In this document: positions 52,119-61,464 of the stretch, one piece after another | How the letters are laid out: every line of letters begins with the position of its first letter | Position numbering within the stretch: the stretch's first letter is position 1 | NCBI GenBank assembly: GCA_964369425.1 | Contig: CAYJGW010000006.1 | Coordinates: 1-64,000, forward strand | Length of the DNA: 64,000 nucleotides | Direction of reading: 5' to 3' | Origin: CAUPWF01 sp964369425 | GTDB taxonomy: Bacteria; Bacillota; Clostridia; Lachnospirales; Lachnospiraceae | Notes under the pieces: generated by a model | What the model was told of the DNA's origin: nothing | Database searches by the model: none | What the model saw: only the letters and a program-made list of their open reading frames with translations | Position numbers and translations under genes: made by a program

Positions 52119-54221
52119 ATGAAGACAAGTTTACGGATTAAAGTCTCAACAAAAATAGCAGCGGCGATAGCAGTTGTGCTTGTGATAGTCTTTGCAATAC
52201 TTATTTTGTTAAGTGTCACAGTTACAACTAATATTGTTGAGAATAGTGTTAGTAATGAATTTAGAATTACGGCTGCAGCAAATGCGAGTGGTATACAAAA
52301 TACGTTATCAGGAGCTTCAAATGTAAATACAGATATTATGGACTATGCAGCGTATAATTACCAAAAATTTGCAGAGGATGTGGAATTAGGTCTTGTAGAC
52401 CCCTCTATTAAGGAAGCAAGTTTGGTACACGATGTAGAAATAGATTTACCAGCATCTGATGCAGAAAAGTACTTTTTAAATACATTTTGGAGTTCTGTTG
52501 GAACTAATACAGATTTAAATGCAATGTCGATTATGTTTAAACCATATTCATTTGATAACCAAGTGGAGACATATGCATTATATGTAGATAAAGATACAGC
52601 AGCAGCGCATAGTTACGATGCAAAGTTAGATGTGAATTATTTTGAAGAAGACTATTATAAAGTACCTATGGAGACAAAGGAAAAGTATATTACAGAGCCA
52701 ATTGTCTTCGAAGGGCAACACGTTGTAACGGTTGCAGATCCATTGATGCATGGAGAAGAGGTAGTCGGTGTCGTGGCAGCAGATGTGAATCTTGAAAGTT
52801 TACAAGCCTTAGCGATTAATCTCGAACATTATGAATCGATGTATGCAACAGTCATCAATCACAACGGGAATTATATTTTAAATACTCGTGACGAAAGAGC
52901 TTTTGGGACATCATATATCAATACTATTACGAATGAGAAAGAATTGGAACGCTTTCAAGAAAACCTAGCAAAAGGTGAATATTTTGAACAAGAGATAGGT
53001 GATAAGACTGTGTTTATGACCCCGATTGTAATGGGTGATGATACGTGGTGGGTTGAGAATGGATTAGACACAAGCGAACTACACTCAGAAGTGACACAGT
53101 TAGGATATTTATTAGTGGTTATTGCGGGTGTAGCACTTGTGATTTCGCTGACAGTTTTGATTTTAGTAACGAGAAGATGGTTGAATCCATTGAAGAAAGT
53201 TGTAGAAGTGGCAGATAGTATTTCAGCAGGATCCTTTAATAAACGACTAGAAGTGAAAAGCAACGATGAAATTGGTGAGTTATCGATTCGATTCAATGAG
53301 ATGTCTGAGATGTTGGAACATCTAGTAGATGAAATACAAGGTCTGCTATTTGAGATGAGTAAAGGAAATTTTAGACTACAAGTTTCTGGAAATAACTTAT
53401 ACGTCGGAGATTTACAAACCATTAAAAATTCGTTTGAAAAAATAATCCGAGATATCAGTAACACCATGAAGAATGTAAAAGATGCATCAGTACAAGTAGC
53501 TACTGATTCAGCAAGTCTATCTTCTAGTTCTCAATCATTGGCACAAGGTGCAAGCGAACAAGCGACTAGTATAGAAGCATTATCTAGCACGATAAGTGAA
53601 CTTTCTAAAAAAGTAGATGAGAATGCGATTACAGCAAAAGAAGTAAATCAGTTTGGGCAAAAGACAGGCGAAGTTATCAACGATAGTTCCTTGAAGATGA
53701 ATGAGTTATTACAAGCTATAACGGAGATAAAGACATCTTCTACACATATAGATAAGATTATAAAGACGATTGAAGATATTGCGTTCCAGACTAATATTTT
53801 AGCACTAAATGCAGCTGTTGAAGCAGCGAGAGCTGGTCAAGCCGGTAGAGGATTTGCAATTGTAGCAGATGAGGTGAGAAATTTGGCACAGAAATCTTCA
53901 GAAGCGGCAAGTAACACGACAATATTGATTAAAAAATCATTGGATTCGATTCAAAAAGGAACGAGACTAGCAGAAAGCACAGGACAAGCATTTGGAGAAG
54001 TAGAAATAAATGCGAATAAGATTATTACTTCAGTTGAAAAGATTGCTATTTCATCAGAAGATCAAGCCAATCGGATAAAAGAGTTACTGCAGGTAATTGA
54101 ACAAATTGGTATTATCGTTCAAAGTAATTCAGCGACGACAGAAGAAGGAGCTTCTGCAAATCAAGAGTTGTCTGCACAAGCAGAGCTTCTCAGCCATTTA
54201 GTTTCAAAGTTTGATGTATAG
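52119..54221 (+). CDS. methyl-accepting chemotaxis protein
   Basis: A 700-residue chemoreceptor. Order: N-terminal membrane helix (about 12-35), a long periplasmic-type sensor of about 290 residues with double-Cache features (YYKVPMETKEKYITEP, VVGVVAADVNL), a second helix (about 330-350), HAMP, and a cytoplasmic signalling domain with the hairpin tip FQTNILALNAAVEAARAG. The Cache pattern suggests a small-molecule ligand such as an amino or organic acid. ATG 52119 is chosen for AGAAGAGG 8 bases upstream. No che gene is adjacent. Confidence 0.93.
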   Translation: MKTSLRIKVSTKIAAAIAVVLVIVFAILILLSVTVTTNIVENSVSNEFRITAAANASGIQNTLSGASNVNTDIMDYAAYNYQKFAEDVELGLVDPSIKEASLVHDVEIDLPASDAEKYFLNTFWSSVGTNTDLNAMSIMFKPYSFDNQVETYALYVDKDTAAAHSYDAKLDVNYFEEDYYKVPMETKEKYITEPIVFEGQHVVTVADPLMHGEEVVGVVAADVNLESLQALAINLEHYESMYATVINHNGNYILNTRDERAFGTSYINTITNEKELERFQENLAKGEYFEQEIGDKTVFMTPIVMGDDTWWVENGLDTSELHSEVTQLGYLLVVIAGVALVISLTVLILVTRRWLNPLKKVVEVADSISAGSFNKRLEVKSNDEIGELSIRFNEMSEMLEHLVDEIQGLLFEMSKGNFRLQVSGNNLYVGDLQTIKNSFEKIIRDISNTMKNVKDASVQVATDSASLSSSSQSLAQGASEQATSIEALSSTISELSKKVDENAITAKEVNQFGQKTGEVINDSSLKMNELLQAITEIKTSSTHIDKIIKTIEDIAFQTNILALNAAVEAARAGQAGRGFAIVADEVRNLAQKSSEAASNTTILIKKSLDSIQKGTRLAESTGQAFGEVEINANKIITSVEKIAISSEDQANRIKELLQVIEQIGIIVQSNSATTEEGASANQELSAQAELLSHLVSKFDV

Positions 54222-54228
54222 AGTGGAT

Positions 54229-54262
54229 ATAAAAATGCGAGCCGATGGGTTCGCATTTTTAT
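54229..54262. terminator. bidirectional terminator
   Basis: ATAAAAATGCGA and TCGCATTTTTAT form a perfect 12-bp stem around a 10-base loop; the stem's own T5 or A5 tract serves both convergent genes. Confidence 0.85.
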
Positions 54263-54270
54263 TAGGATAA

Positions 54271-55512
54271 TTAGTCAAATATAAGTTTATCAAACGGTTC
54301 TGGTTTTGCAAAAAGATATCCTTGCGAATACTGAATTCCTCGCGATTGAACAACTTTCTGAATCTCCTCGTTCTCTACAAACTCAGCAACAACTTCAGAA
54401 TTGATTAATTGTGCCATATAACAAATGGAATCAAGAATAATCCGACTTTCTGAATTAGTTGCTATGTTCTTTATAATATCTCCATCAATTTTAATAACGG
54501 CTGGTTTTAAAGATACAATAGAGGTATAAGTTGCAAAGCCTACACCGAAGTCGTCAACAGCAACCTTACAGCCAATTTTTCGGACTTCAGATAAGAAAGA
54601 AAAAAGTTCTTCGTTCTTGTTATAATTTTCAGTCTCAACAAATTCGATTACTATTTTTGATGGATCATGTAGTTTACTGAGTCTAGTCAATAGCCAAGTT
54701 TTTAATTCCTGAGATTGTATATCGTATAAGGAGATATTGAGACCCAACTTACTATTCTTATACTCAAAGTCCCTAAGGGCTTTATCAATAGTGATTTTAC
54801 TGAGAGGAATATAAAGTTTTAATGATTTTGCAACATCAAGAAATTGACCAGGGGCATAAAGTTTACCATCTTGATCATAAATACGCATCAGAGCCTCGAA
54901 TTTATCAATTTTTCCAGTTGAATTATTATGAATGCCTTGATAGAAAGGTACCACCTTATCATTGTTAATAGCATAGTTTAAAAGTTCAAATATTTTAACA
55001 TCATCAGCTCGTTCTTTTAACAGTAACTCTCGTTCATTATTTTCAATAATAAAGTTGTTTTGGAGGCGGTCATTCATATAAATAGCACTTTTGGCACGAT
55101 CTACCATATCGTCACCAAAAACAACAATAAAGCGTGAGACACCACTGAGATCAGTTTGTTTTGCGGTAGATAACTCATACTGCTCATGGAAGGTCTTCAT
55201 TAGGTTCAAGAAGTCTTCATCGGAGATTTCATCCCCAGCCACAACCATAAAATGCTTATAGGTATGTGCATAAACGGTTAGAATATGGTCAAGTCCGAGC
55301 TGCTGATATGCAGCATTTCCAGATGCTAGTATCTCGCGACATGTATGATAATAACGCGCTTCTCCAAATGTAGCAATCATCATATCGGCATTTATAACCT
55401 CATTCATACACATCTTTGTGTATTTTTTTTCCTTTGAATCAATTGAGTATTGTTCGTAGCTTAAAATGTTAAATCGGTGATCGATTAATCCTTGCGAACT
55501 ATTAGTATTCAT
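54271..55512 (-). CDS. EAL-domain protein, probable cyclic-di-GMP phosphodiesterase
   Basis: A 413-residue cytosolic protein. The C-terminal EAL domain (about 180-413) keeps the residues needed for catalysis: Glu206 (FEALMR), Asn259, Glu290, Asp320-Asp321 (DDFGVG), Lys341 (KIDGD), Glu377 and Gln397. The GVET loop is altered (EFVENEE). The N-terminal 170 residues resemble a degenerate GGDEF-like or unnamed domain with no GGDEF motif. It is the last gene of a minus-strand run behind a HAD gene, starting 34 bases after it. Confidence 0.88.
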   Translation of the reverse strand: MNTNSSQGLIDHRFNILSYEQYSIDSKEKKYTKMCMNEVINADMMIATFGEARYYHTCREILASGNAAYQQLGLDHILTVYAHTYKHFMVVAGDEISDEDFLNLMKTFHEQYELSTAKQTDLSGVSRFIVVFGDDMVDRAKSAIYMNDRLQNNFIIENNERELLLKERADDVKIFELLNYAINNDKVVPFYQGIHNNSTGKIDKFEALMRIYDQDGKLYAPGQFLDVAKSLKLYIPLSKITIDKALRDFEYKNSKLGLNISLYDIQSQELKTWLLTRLSKLHDPSKIVIEFVETENYNKNEELFSFLSEVRKIGCKVAVDDFGVGFATYTSIVSLKPAVIKIDGDIIKNIATNSESRIILDSICYMAQLINSEVVAEFVENEEIQKVVQSRGIQYSQGYLFAKPEPFDKLIFD

Positions 55513-55546
55513 TTTTTTTCCTTTCAGGAAACAGGTGGTTACCTTG

Positions 55547-56353
55547 TTACAACATAAACATCTCTATTACTTGTGCAATACCGTCTTCGTTATTTGATGC
55601 TGTCACGAAATCAGCAGATTCTATAACTTCAGATTGAGCATTTGCCATTGCGACTCCAAGACCAGCGCACTCAATCATGGTGATATCATTATAGCCATCA
55701 CCGCAGCAAATCATCTGATCACTGCTAAATCCAATGCTATTTAATAGGCGGAGCAAGGAATGCGCTTTGTCAATCTGTGCAGGCATTATTTCTAGGAAGT
55801 GAGGCTCAGAGCGGAAGATGTTCAGATTAGAGTGAAATCTTTCTTTGAACTTCGCTTCCAATTCAACTAATAAATCAGGGTCACCTGGAGCTACTAATTT
55901 ATTAATAGGGAAATCTATATATTCTAAAAAATTATCAACGGATTTTATTGGCATTTTATTGATTTGAGATTCTATTTGCGTATATTTGTTTACTTCAAAA
56001 GCGCTAATGATTTCCGTATCTGTATACGTAATCAGGTTTGCATTCGTTTCTTTTATCATGTCATAAATAGCTTCAAGATGAGCGTGAGAAACCGTTTTAT
56101 TGTAGATGGCTTCATTGGTATGACAGTCAATAATGCGAGCGCCATTAAATGGAAGTATATACCCACCATTGTTTTTTAAGTCCAATTCTTTTGCAAGAGG
56201 AAGAACTCCTGGTGTAGGTCGTCCTGAGGCTAGTACAACCTTTTTACCAATGCTATGTAATTTTTTTATCGCGTCCTTTGTTTTTGTAGAAATCTCTTTT
56301 CTTGAATTTGTTAGAGTGCCGTCTAAGTCAAGTACCAGTACTTCATAGGTCAT
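55547..56353 (-). CDS. Cof-type HAD-IIB phosphatase
   Basis: A 268-residue HAD hydrolase with a type IIB cap. Motif I is LDLDGTLTNS (Asp9, Asp11), motif II VLASGRP, and motif IV GDGYNDITMIECAGLGVAM. Substrates of the family are typically sugar phosphates or flavin and B6 phosphates. It begins 17 bases after murF and is probably in the same transcript. Confidence 0.93.
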   Translation of the reverse strand: MTYEVLVLDLDGTLTNSRKEISTKTKDAIKKLHSIGKKVVLASGRPTPGVLPLAKELDLKNNGGYILPFNGARIIDCHTNEAIYNKTVSHAHLEAIYDMIKETNANLITYTDTEIISAFEVNKYTQIESQINKMPIKSVDNFLEYIDFPINKLVAPGDPDLLVELEAKFKERFHSNLNIFRSEPHFLEIMPAQIDKAHSLLRLLNSIGFSSDQMICCGDGYNDITMIECAGLGVAMANAQSEVIESADFVTASNNEDGIAQVIEMFML

Positions 56354-56370
56354 GTTTTTTCGTCCTTTTC

Positions 56371-57768
56371 TTATAATTTGATGTTTTTTAGAATATCCAC
56401 AACTTCGCTGAATGCCATAAAGTTTGAGGCTTTTACTAAAATAGTATCTTCCACTTTTAGAAGATTTGGAAGTTGTTCGAGTAATTCTTTTTTTGTATTG
56501 AAATACAGTGGTTTGCAGTGTTTGAGATGAGGCTCTCTTGCAATGGATTTTTCAGCACCGGTATAGGTTTCTAGTGATAGAGGACCTACACAACAAATCA
56601 AATCAATATGATTGTATGCTGCATGAATTCCAACTCCATAATGGAGCTCTTCCTCATTCTCTCCTAATTCCCCCATATCACCAAGTATAGCTATTTTTCG
56701 AGTCTCTACAGTACTAAGGACATCCAAGGAAGAGTTCATAGATACTGGGCTAGCATTATAACAATCATCAATGATAGTCAGACTATCCGTTTCTATGACG
56801 TTAGTGCGACCAGAAACAGGAATGAGGGATGAGATGCCATTTTCAATTTCGGTTATAGATAAACCAAAAAGTTCTCCGAGTGTAGCCCCAGCTAATGCAT
56901 TTGGAATCATATGGGAACCAGGGATAGAAATATTAGCTTCAACTGTTTCTTGATTATTCAAATGTATTTTGCAACAAGTTCCACGCAGTCCCTTTGCTTG
57001 AATATCTGTCACGTATACATGAGACGAGTCGGATTCACCAAAAAATATCGGTTTTTTACCATTGATATCTGACAATTGGGTAAGCATGGTATCATCATTA
57101 TTTAGTACAATGATTCCATCAGAAGACAGATGAGTGAAGATTTCAGTCTTGGCTTCTAGTACCCCTTCTCTTGACTTTAGATATTCTAGGTGGCTCAGTC
57201 CTATATTTGTAATGAGTGCAACATCTGGCTTTGCAATTTTTGAAAGACGAGTCATCTCACCAAAGTGGTTAATACCCATTTCAAGTACAGCAATTTCATG
57301 GTCTTCTGTTAGATTAAATATAGTCAGTGGAAGACCGATTTCATTGTTGTAATTCCCCTGTGTTTTTAAAACGTTATATTTTTGTGAAAGTACAGAAGCT
57401 ACCATTTCTTTGGTGCTTGTTTTTCCTACACTACCAGTAATTCCTATGACCTTTACATCTAAAGAGCTGCGATAGTGTTCTGCTAAATCTTTCAAAGCTT
57501 GTGGACAAGAGTCCACTAGAATATAGGAAAATGTAGCATTAGGAAGTTCTTTTTCAGAAAGAGTACAAAGAGCACCAGCATCTATAACTGTAGGGATAAA
57601 ATCATGACCATCTACACGTGCACCCTTAATAGGAATGAATAAATAGTCTGTTTTAATTTTTCGGCTATCAATAGCTACACCTGAAACTTCTTTTGAAAGT
57701 AACTCGGAATTACCCATATAGGTTCCACCACATGCAGTGGTAATTTCACTTAGTGTCATATTTTTCAT
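56371..57768 (-). CDS. murF: UDP-MurNAc-tripeptide--D-alanyl-D-alanine ligase
   Basis: A 465-residue Mur ligase that adds D-Ala-D-Ala to the peptidoglycan precursor. It has the ATP loop GITGSVGKTS (109-118), EMGINHFGEM, and DDCYNASPVSM of MurF. It lies 23 bases after ddl, which makes its dipeptide substrate, so the pair is functionally coupled. Confidence 0.96.
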   Translation of the reverse strand: MKNMTLSEITTACGGTYMGNSELLSKEVSGVAIDSRKIKTDYLFIPIKGARVDGHDFIPTVIDAGALCTLSEKELPNATFSYILVDSCPQALKDLAEHYRSSLDVKVIGITGSVGKTSTKEMVASVLSQKYNVLKTQGNYNNEIGLPLTIFNLTEDHEIAVLEMGINHFGEMTRLSKIAKPDVALITNIGLSHLEYLKSREGVLEAKTEIFTHLSSDGIIVLNNDDTMLTQLSDINGKKPIFFGESDSSHVYVTDIQAKGLRGTCCKIHLNNQETVEANISIPGSHMIPNALAGATLGELFGLSITEIENGISSLIPVSGRTNVIETDSLTIIDDCYNASPVSMNSSLDVLSTVETRKIAILGDMGELGENEEELHYGVGIHAAYNHIDLICCVGPLSLETYTGAEKSIAREPHLKHCKPLYFNTKKELLEQLPNLLKVEDTILVKASNFMAFSEVVDILKNIKL

Positions 57769-57791
57769 GGTTTTACATCCTTTTGTAAATT

Positions 57792-58844
57792 TTATTGGTA
57801 TCTTTTTAAAGACTTTTCAATGATTAATTCACATAAATCTTCGTAGGAAATACCTACTGCATTAGCAGATTTTGGAATCAAACTATTAGGCGTCATGCCA
57901 GGTAGTGTGTTCACTTCAAGACAATAGATTTCATTGTCAGGAGTAACGATGTAATCTGCACGAGAGTACACATCTATTTTTAATGCGTTACATACATTTA
58001 TTGTAACATCTGAGATTCGTTTCGCGAGTGATTCATCAATCGGTGCAGGGCATAGTTCTTCAGTCATACCATCTTGGTATTTATTTGCATAATCAAAAAA
58101 GCCAGATTTCGGGATAATTTCGATAATTGGTAGTGTATCACCGTCGATATATCCGCAAGTGAACTCACGTCCTGAAATAAATGGTTCCACCAATACCTCG
58201 TCTTCATACTGAAATGCTTTTTCTACCACTTCACAGTACTCTGTCTCTGTTTCTGGTAAGTACACTCCTATACTAGAGCCTCCGATAGAAGGTTTTACAA
58301 CAACTGGTAATGAAAGCCCAAGCTCACTTAATGATTTTCTTTGCTCGCTTTTATGCAACAAAACGCCTCCAGGGGTCTGGATGCCATTGGCTTTGAAAAG
58401 TTGTTTGGTCAAATCTTTATCCATGGCAATTCCACTAGATAGATAGTTAGGTCCTGTATATTTAATACCATAGACGTCAAATGTGGCTTGTAACTGTCCG
58501 TTCTCCCCAATTCCACCATGAAGTCCTAAAAAGGTGATGTCCGCCATTTGGCATAGAGCTAAGACATTTTCGCCAATCATACAAGGGGACTGATCCTTTC
58601 TAGAGGCTTTTATTGCCTCTAAATCAGGTTCGGTAGTCTTGATTTTATCAGCAATTGCTAGATTTGCTCCAGGAAGAGAAAATAGTTCATCCAGATTTTC
58701 ACCGGAATGAGAAATCCCCATAAATACATCTACTAATATGGCCTTGTGACCGCGATTTAAAAGAGCTTTACAAATCCCAGCTCCAGAGGAAAGAGAGACA
58801 TCTCTTTCTGTACAAAGCCCACCAGCTAATACTACAATTTTCAT
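57792..58844 (-). CDS. ddl: D-alanine--D-alanine ligase
   Basis: A 350-residue ATP-grasp enzyme. It contains LGLHGGIGENG, KPSIGGSSIGV and the C-terminal EVNTLPGMTPNSLIP. The omega-loop segment DYANKYQDG keeps the Lys-Tyr pair of true D-Ala-D-Ala ligases, arguing against a vancomycin-resistance D-Ala-D-Lac enzyme. It follows pncB by 17 bases and precedes murF. Confidence 0.95.
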   Translation of the reverse strand: MKIVVLAGGLCTERDVSLSSGAGICKALLNRGHKAILVDVFMGISHSGENLDELFSLPGANLAIADKIKTTEPDLEAIKASRKDQSPCMIGENVLALCQMADITFLGLHGGIGENGQLQATFDVYGIKYTGPNYLSSGIAMDKDLTKQLFKANGIQTPGGVLLHKSEQRKSLSELGLSLPVVVKPSIGGSSIGVYLPETETEYCEVVEKAFQYEDEVLVEPFISGREFTCGYIDGDTLPIIEIIPKSGFFDYANKYQDGMTEELCPAPIDESLAKRISDVTINVCNALKIDVYSRADYIVTPDNEIYCLEVNTLPGMTPNSLIPKSANAVGISYEDLCELIIEKSLKRYQ

Positions 58845-58861
58845 AACAACTCAATTCCTTT

Positions 58862-60322
58862 CTATAACTCAACTCCAACGCTCATAGACTCTAGGAGTTC
58901 TTTTTTTACATTATATAATTTTTCAGATAAATCCACATATACTTTGTGAGGATTGGATAATCGAAGTACTTCATCCCAAAGTGTCTGTTTTTCAGCAGTG
59001 CAGTAAGCTGAAATTTCCATAACAGAAGGTGATTGGTACACACATTCTCCTTTGATGAAGATTGGGACTAATAATTCCTTTGTTGTGTAAGTGCCACCTT
59101 TTAACTTCGTTTTTTTCCAAGTTTCTACAGGGTCAAACAGTAATAGATCTTGATTACAATCAAGAACCTCGTCTTCAAAAGTGATATAGTCTGCTAATAA
59201 TTTGCCAGAATTTTTATCATAGATACGATGTACCGTCTTGTTGCCAGGGTTTGTAATCTTTTCATAGTTTTCCGACAACTTGATTTTTGGTACAAATTGT
59301 CCCTCGTTACCTTTGATGGCAGCTAATTTATAAACCCCACCAAAAGAAGGGCAATCTTTCGATGTGATCATATGGGTGCCGACACCCCAAGAAGTAATCG
59401 TAGCCCCTTGAATTTTTAAATCATAAATCAAATGTTCATCTAAGTCATTAGATGCAGAGATGTAAGCATCTAGGTGACCTGCTTCATCTAGCATAGCACG
59501 AGCGCGTTTAGAAAGATATGCGAGGTCTCCACTATCTAATCGTATGCCATAATTTTTTAAGTTAGGATTCTTTTTCTTTAATAGATCAAATACCTTTATT
59601 GCATTTGGAACTCCTGATTTAATGGTGTCATAGGTGTCCACTAGTAAGCAACAAGCATTAGGATACAAGTCAGCATAAGTCAAAAAAGCAGTGTATTCAT
59701 CAGAAAAACTCATAATCCAACTGTGTGCATGGGTTCCTCTAACAGGGACATCAAATTTTCGACCAGCTAGCACATTGGATGTTCCTACGCATCCGCCAAT
59801 GATAGAAGCGCGAGAACCAAATAATCCGGCATCCGGTCCTTGTGCTCTTCGCAGGCCAAATTCTAATACGCCATCACCAGAAGCAGCATGTACAACGCGA
59901 GCAGCTTTTGTAGCGATGAGTGATTGGTGGTTTACAATATTAAGAAGTGCAGTTTCTATCAACTGTGCTTCCATGATTGGTGCAATCACTTTGATGATAG
60001 GTTCGCTTGGGAAGATAACGCTTCCCTCAGGAATAGCATAGATATCACCACTAAAATGAAAGCCGCTGATATAGTGAAGAAATTCTTCATCAAATATATT
60101 CAAACTTCGCAAATAGTCTACGTCGTCATAAGAAAAATGTAATCCTTTAATGTAATCGATTACTTGCTCGAGACCAGCAGCAATGGCATAGCCACCGCCA
60201 CAAGGGATAGTTCGAAAAAAGACGTCGAAGATTACAGTTTCATTTTCAGGGCGATTAAAGTAGCCTTGCATCATAGTCAATTCATAAAAATCTGTTAACA
60301 GAGTTAAATCATTTGTGTTCAT
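58862..60322 (-). CDS. pncB: nicotinate phosphoribosyltransferase
   Basis: A 486-residue NAD-salvage enzyme that joins nicotinate to PRPP. It shows LTDFYELTMMQGYF at the N-terminus, EFGLRRAQGPD, VRGTHAHSWIM, and RLDSGDLAYLS. The ATG at 60322 has TTGGAG seven bases upstream; a longer reading from 60361 lacks one. It heads the minus-strand run pncB-ddl-murF-HAD-EAL. Confidence 0.95.
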   Translation of the reverse strand: MNTNDLTLLTDFYELTMMQGYFNRPENETVIFDVFFRTIPCGGGYAIAAGLEQVIDYIKGLHFSYDDVDYLRSLNIFDEEFLHYISGFHFSGDIYAIPEGSVIFPSEPIIKVIAPIMEAQLIETALLNIVNHQSLIATKAARVVHAASGDGVLEFGLRRAQGPDAGLFGSRASIIGGCVGTSNVLAGRKFDVPVRGTHAHSWIMSFSDEYTAFLTYADLYPNACCLLVDTYDTIKSGVPNAIKVFDLLKKKNPNLKNYGIRLDSGDLAYLSKRARAMLDEAGHLDAYISASNDLDEHLIYDLKIQGATITSWGVGTHMITSKDCPSFGGVYKLAAIKGNEGQFVPKIKLSENYEKITNPGNKTVHRIYDKNSGKLLADYITFEDEVLDCNQDLLLFDPVETWKKTKLKGGTYTTKELLVPIFIKGECVYQSPSVMEISAYCTAEKQTLWDEVLRLSNPHKVYVDLSEKLYNVKKELLESMSVGVEL

Positions 60323-60345
60323 AGTCATTCTCCAATGGTTTGATT

Positions 60346-60364
60346 TATGTGTAAAATGCACATA
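60346..60364. promoter_or_regulatory. inverted repeat between pncB promoter and start
   Basis: TATGTG-N7-CACATA is a perfect 6-bp inverted repeat just downstream of the pncB -10. It is a candidate repressor site; NAD-gene repressors exist in Firmicutes, but I did not match it to a known motif. Confidence 0.45.
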
Positions 60365-60372
60365 TATTGCGT

Positions 60373-60381
60373 ATTATACCA
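60373..60381 (-). promoter_or_regulatory. extended -10 promoter of pncB
   Basis: On the minus strand TG-G-TATAAT covers 60381-60373, about 50 bases before the pncB ATG; the -35 position is poor. Confidence 0.6.
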
Positions 60382-60408
60382 CTATTTAATAGAAAAGAAA
60401 AGAATACC

Positions 60409-60438
60409 TTGAATATGTATGAAAAAAGGTATTATAAT
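60409..60438 (+). promoter_or_regulatory. promoter of the Gfo/Idh/MocA gene
   Basis: TTGAAT (60409-60414), 18-base spacer, TATAAT (60433-60438), back to back with the pncB promoter. Confidence 0.7.
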
Positions 60439-60484
60439 GTATGTAATGAGTACTACAAAATACAGAAATGAGGAGAATAAAAGA

Positions 60485-61462
60485 ATGAATGTAGGAATAA
60501 TAGGGGCAGGGATGATTGCTGAAAAAATGGCAACGACTATTAATGGAATGGAAGGTGTAACAAACTATGCGATAGCATCAAGAGATATCGAAAAATCGAA
60601 AAAATTTGCAGAGAAATTTCAGGTTGAAAAGGCTTATGGAAGTTATGAAGAATTAGCGGCAGATGAAAATGTAGACTTGATTTATGTAGCAACACCTCAT
60701 TCTCATCACTGCGAGCACGGTAAAATTGCATTGGCACATAATAAACCAATTCTATGTGAGAAATCATTTACTGTAAATGCAAGAGAAGCAAAAGAACTAA
60801 TAGATTTAGCAAAAGAAAAACAAGTGTTAGCGGCGGAAGCAATCTGGACAAGATATATGCCTTCAAGGGTGATGATACAAGAGATAATAGATAAGGGCGA
60901 AATAGGAGAAGTAAAGTCATTGAGTGCGAATTTAGGGTATCCATTGACTCATATCTATCGGATGTATGCCCCTGAATTGGCAGGAGGATCATTACTCGAT
61001 TTAGGTGTATATTCCTTGAACTTTGCTTGTATGTTTTTAGGCTATGATATTGAAGAAGTGGTATCTACGTGTACGAAGTTTGAGACAGGAGTAGATAATC
61101 AAGCAGCAATTATACTAAAATATAAAAATGGGGTGATGGCAAACCTTCAGTGCAATGCATTAGCAGCGACAGAACAGTGTGGAATTATTCATGGTACGAA
61201 TGGATATATCATTGCGAAAAACATCAATAATATCGATGTGATTGAAGTATATAACGTAGATAGAACGCTCAGAGAGCGAAAGGAAGTACCGGCACAGATT
61301 ACAGGGTTTGAATATCAAGTGGCAGCGTGTAAAAAAGCAATCGAAGAAGGAAATATCGAGTGTAATGAGATGCCTCACGATGAAATTATAAAGATGATGG
61401 AGATTATGGATGGACTTAGAAAAGAATGGGGTATTGTCTATCCTATGGAAGAGAAGGAGTAG
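60485..61462 (+). CDS. Gfo/Idh/MocA family oxidoreductase
   Basis: A 325-residue NAD(P)-dependent dehydrogenase. The Rossmann motif is VGIIGAGMIA (3-12), the conserved EK pair is in ILCEKSF, and the C-terminal half is the usual mixed-sheet substrate domain. The family oxidises sugars, inositols or diols. The next gene, aldose-1-epimerase-like, begins two bases after its stop, which supports a sugar substrate. GAGGAG lies 10-15 bases before ATG 60485. Confidence 0.9.
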   Translation: MNVGIIGAGMIAEKMATTINGMEGVTNYAIASRDIEKSKKFAEKFQVEKAYGSYEELAADENVDLIYVATPHSHHCEHGKIALAHNKPILCEKSFTVNAREAKELIDLAKEKQVLAAEAIWTRYMPSRVMIQEIIDKGEIGEVKSLSANLGYPLTHIYRMYAPELAGGSLLDLGVYSLNFACMFLGYDIEEVVSTCTKFETGVDNQAAIILKYKNGVMANLQCNALAATEQCGIIHGTNGYIIAKNINNIDVIEVYNVDRTLRERKEVPAQITGFEYQVAACKKAIEEGNIECNEMPHDEIIKMMEIMDGLRKEWGIVYPMEEKE

Positions 61463-61464
61463 AG

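Noticed and set aside
57792..58844. Vancomycin-resistance-type D-Ala-D-Lac or D-Ala-D-Ser ligase
   Set aside because: The omega loop keeps the Lys-Tyr pair of housekeeping D-Ala-D-Ala ligases, and no vanH, vanX or vanT gene is adjacent; murF is.
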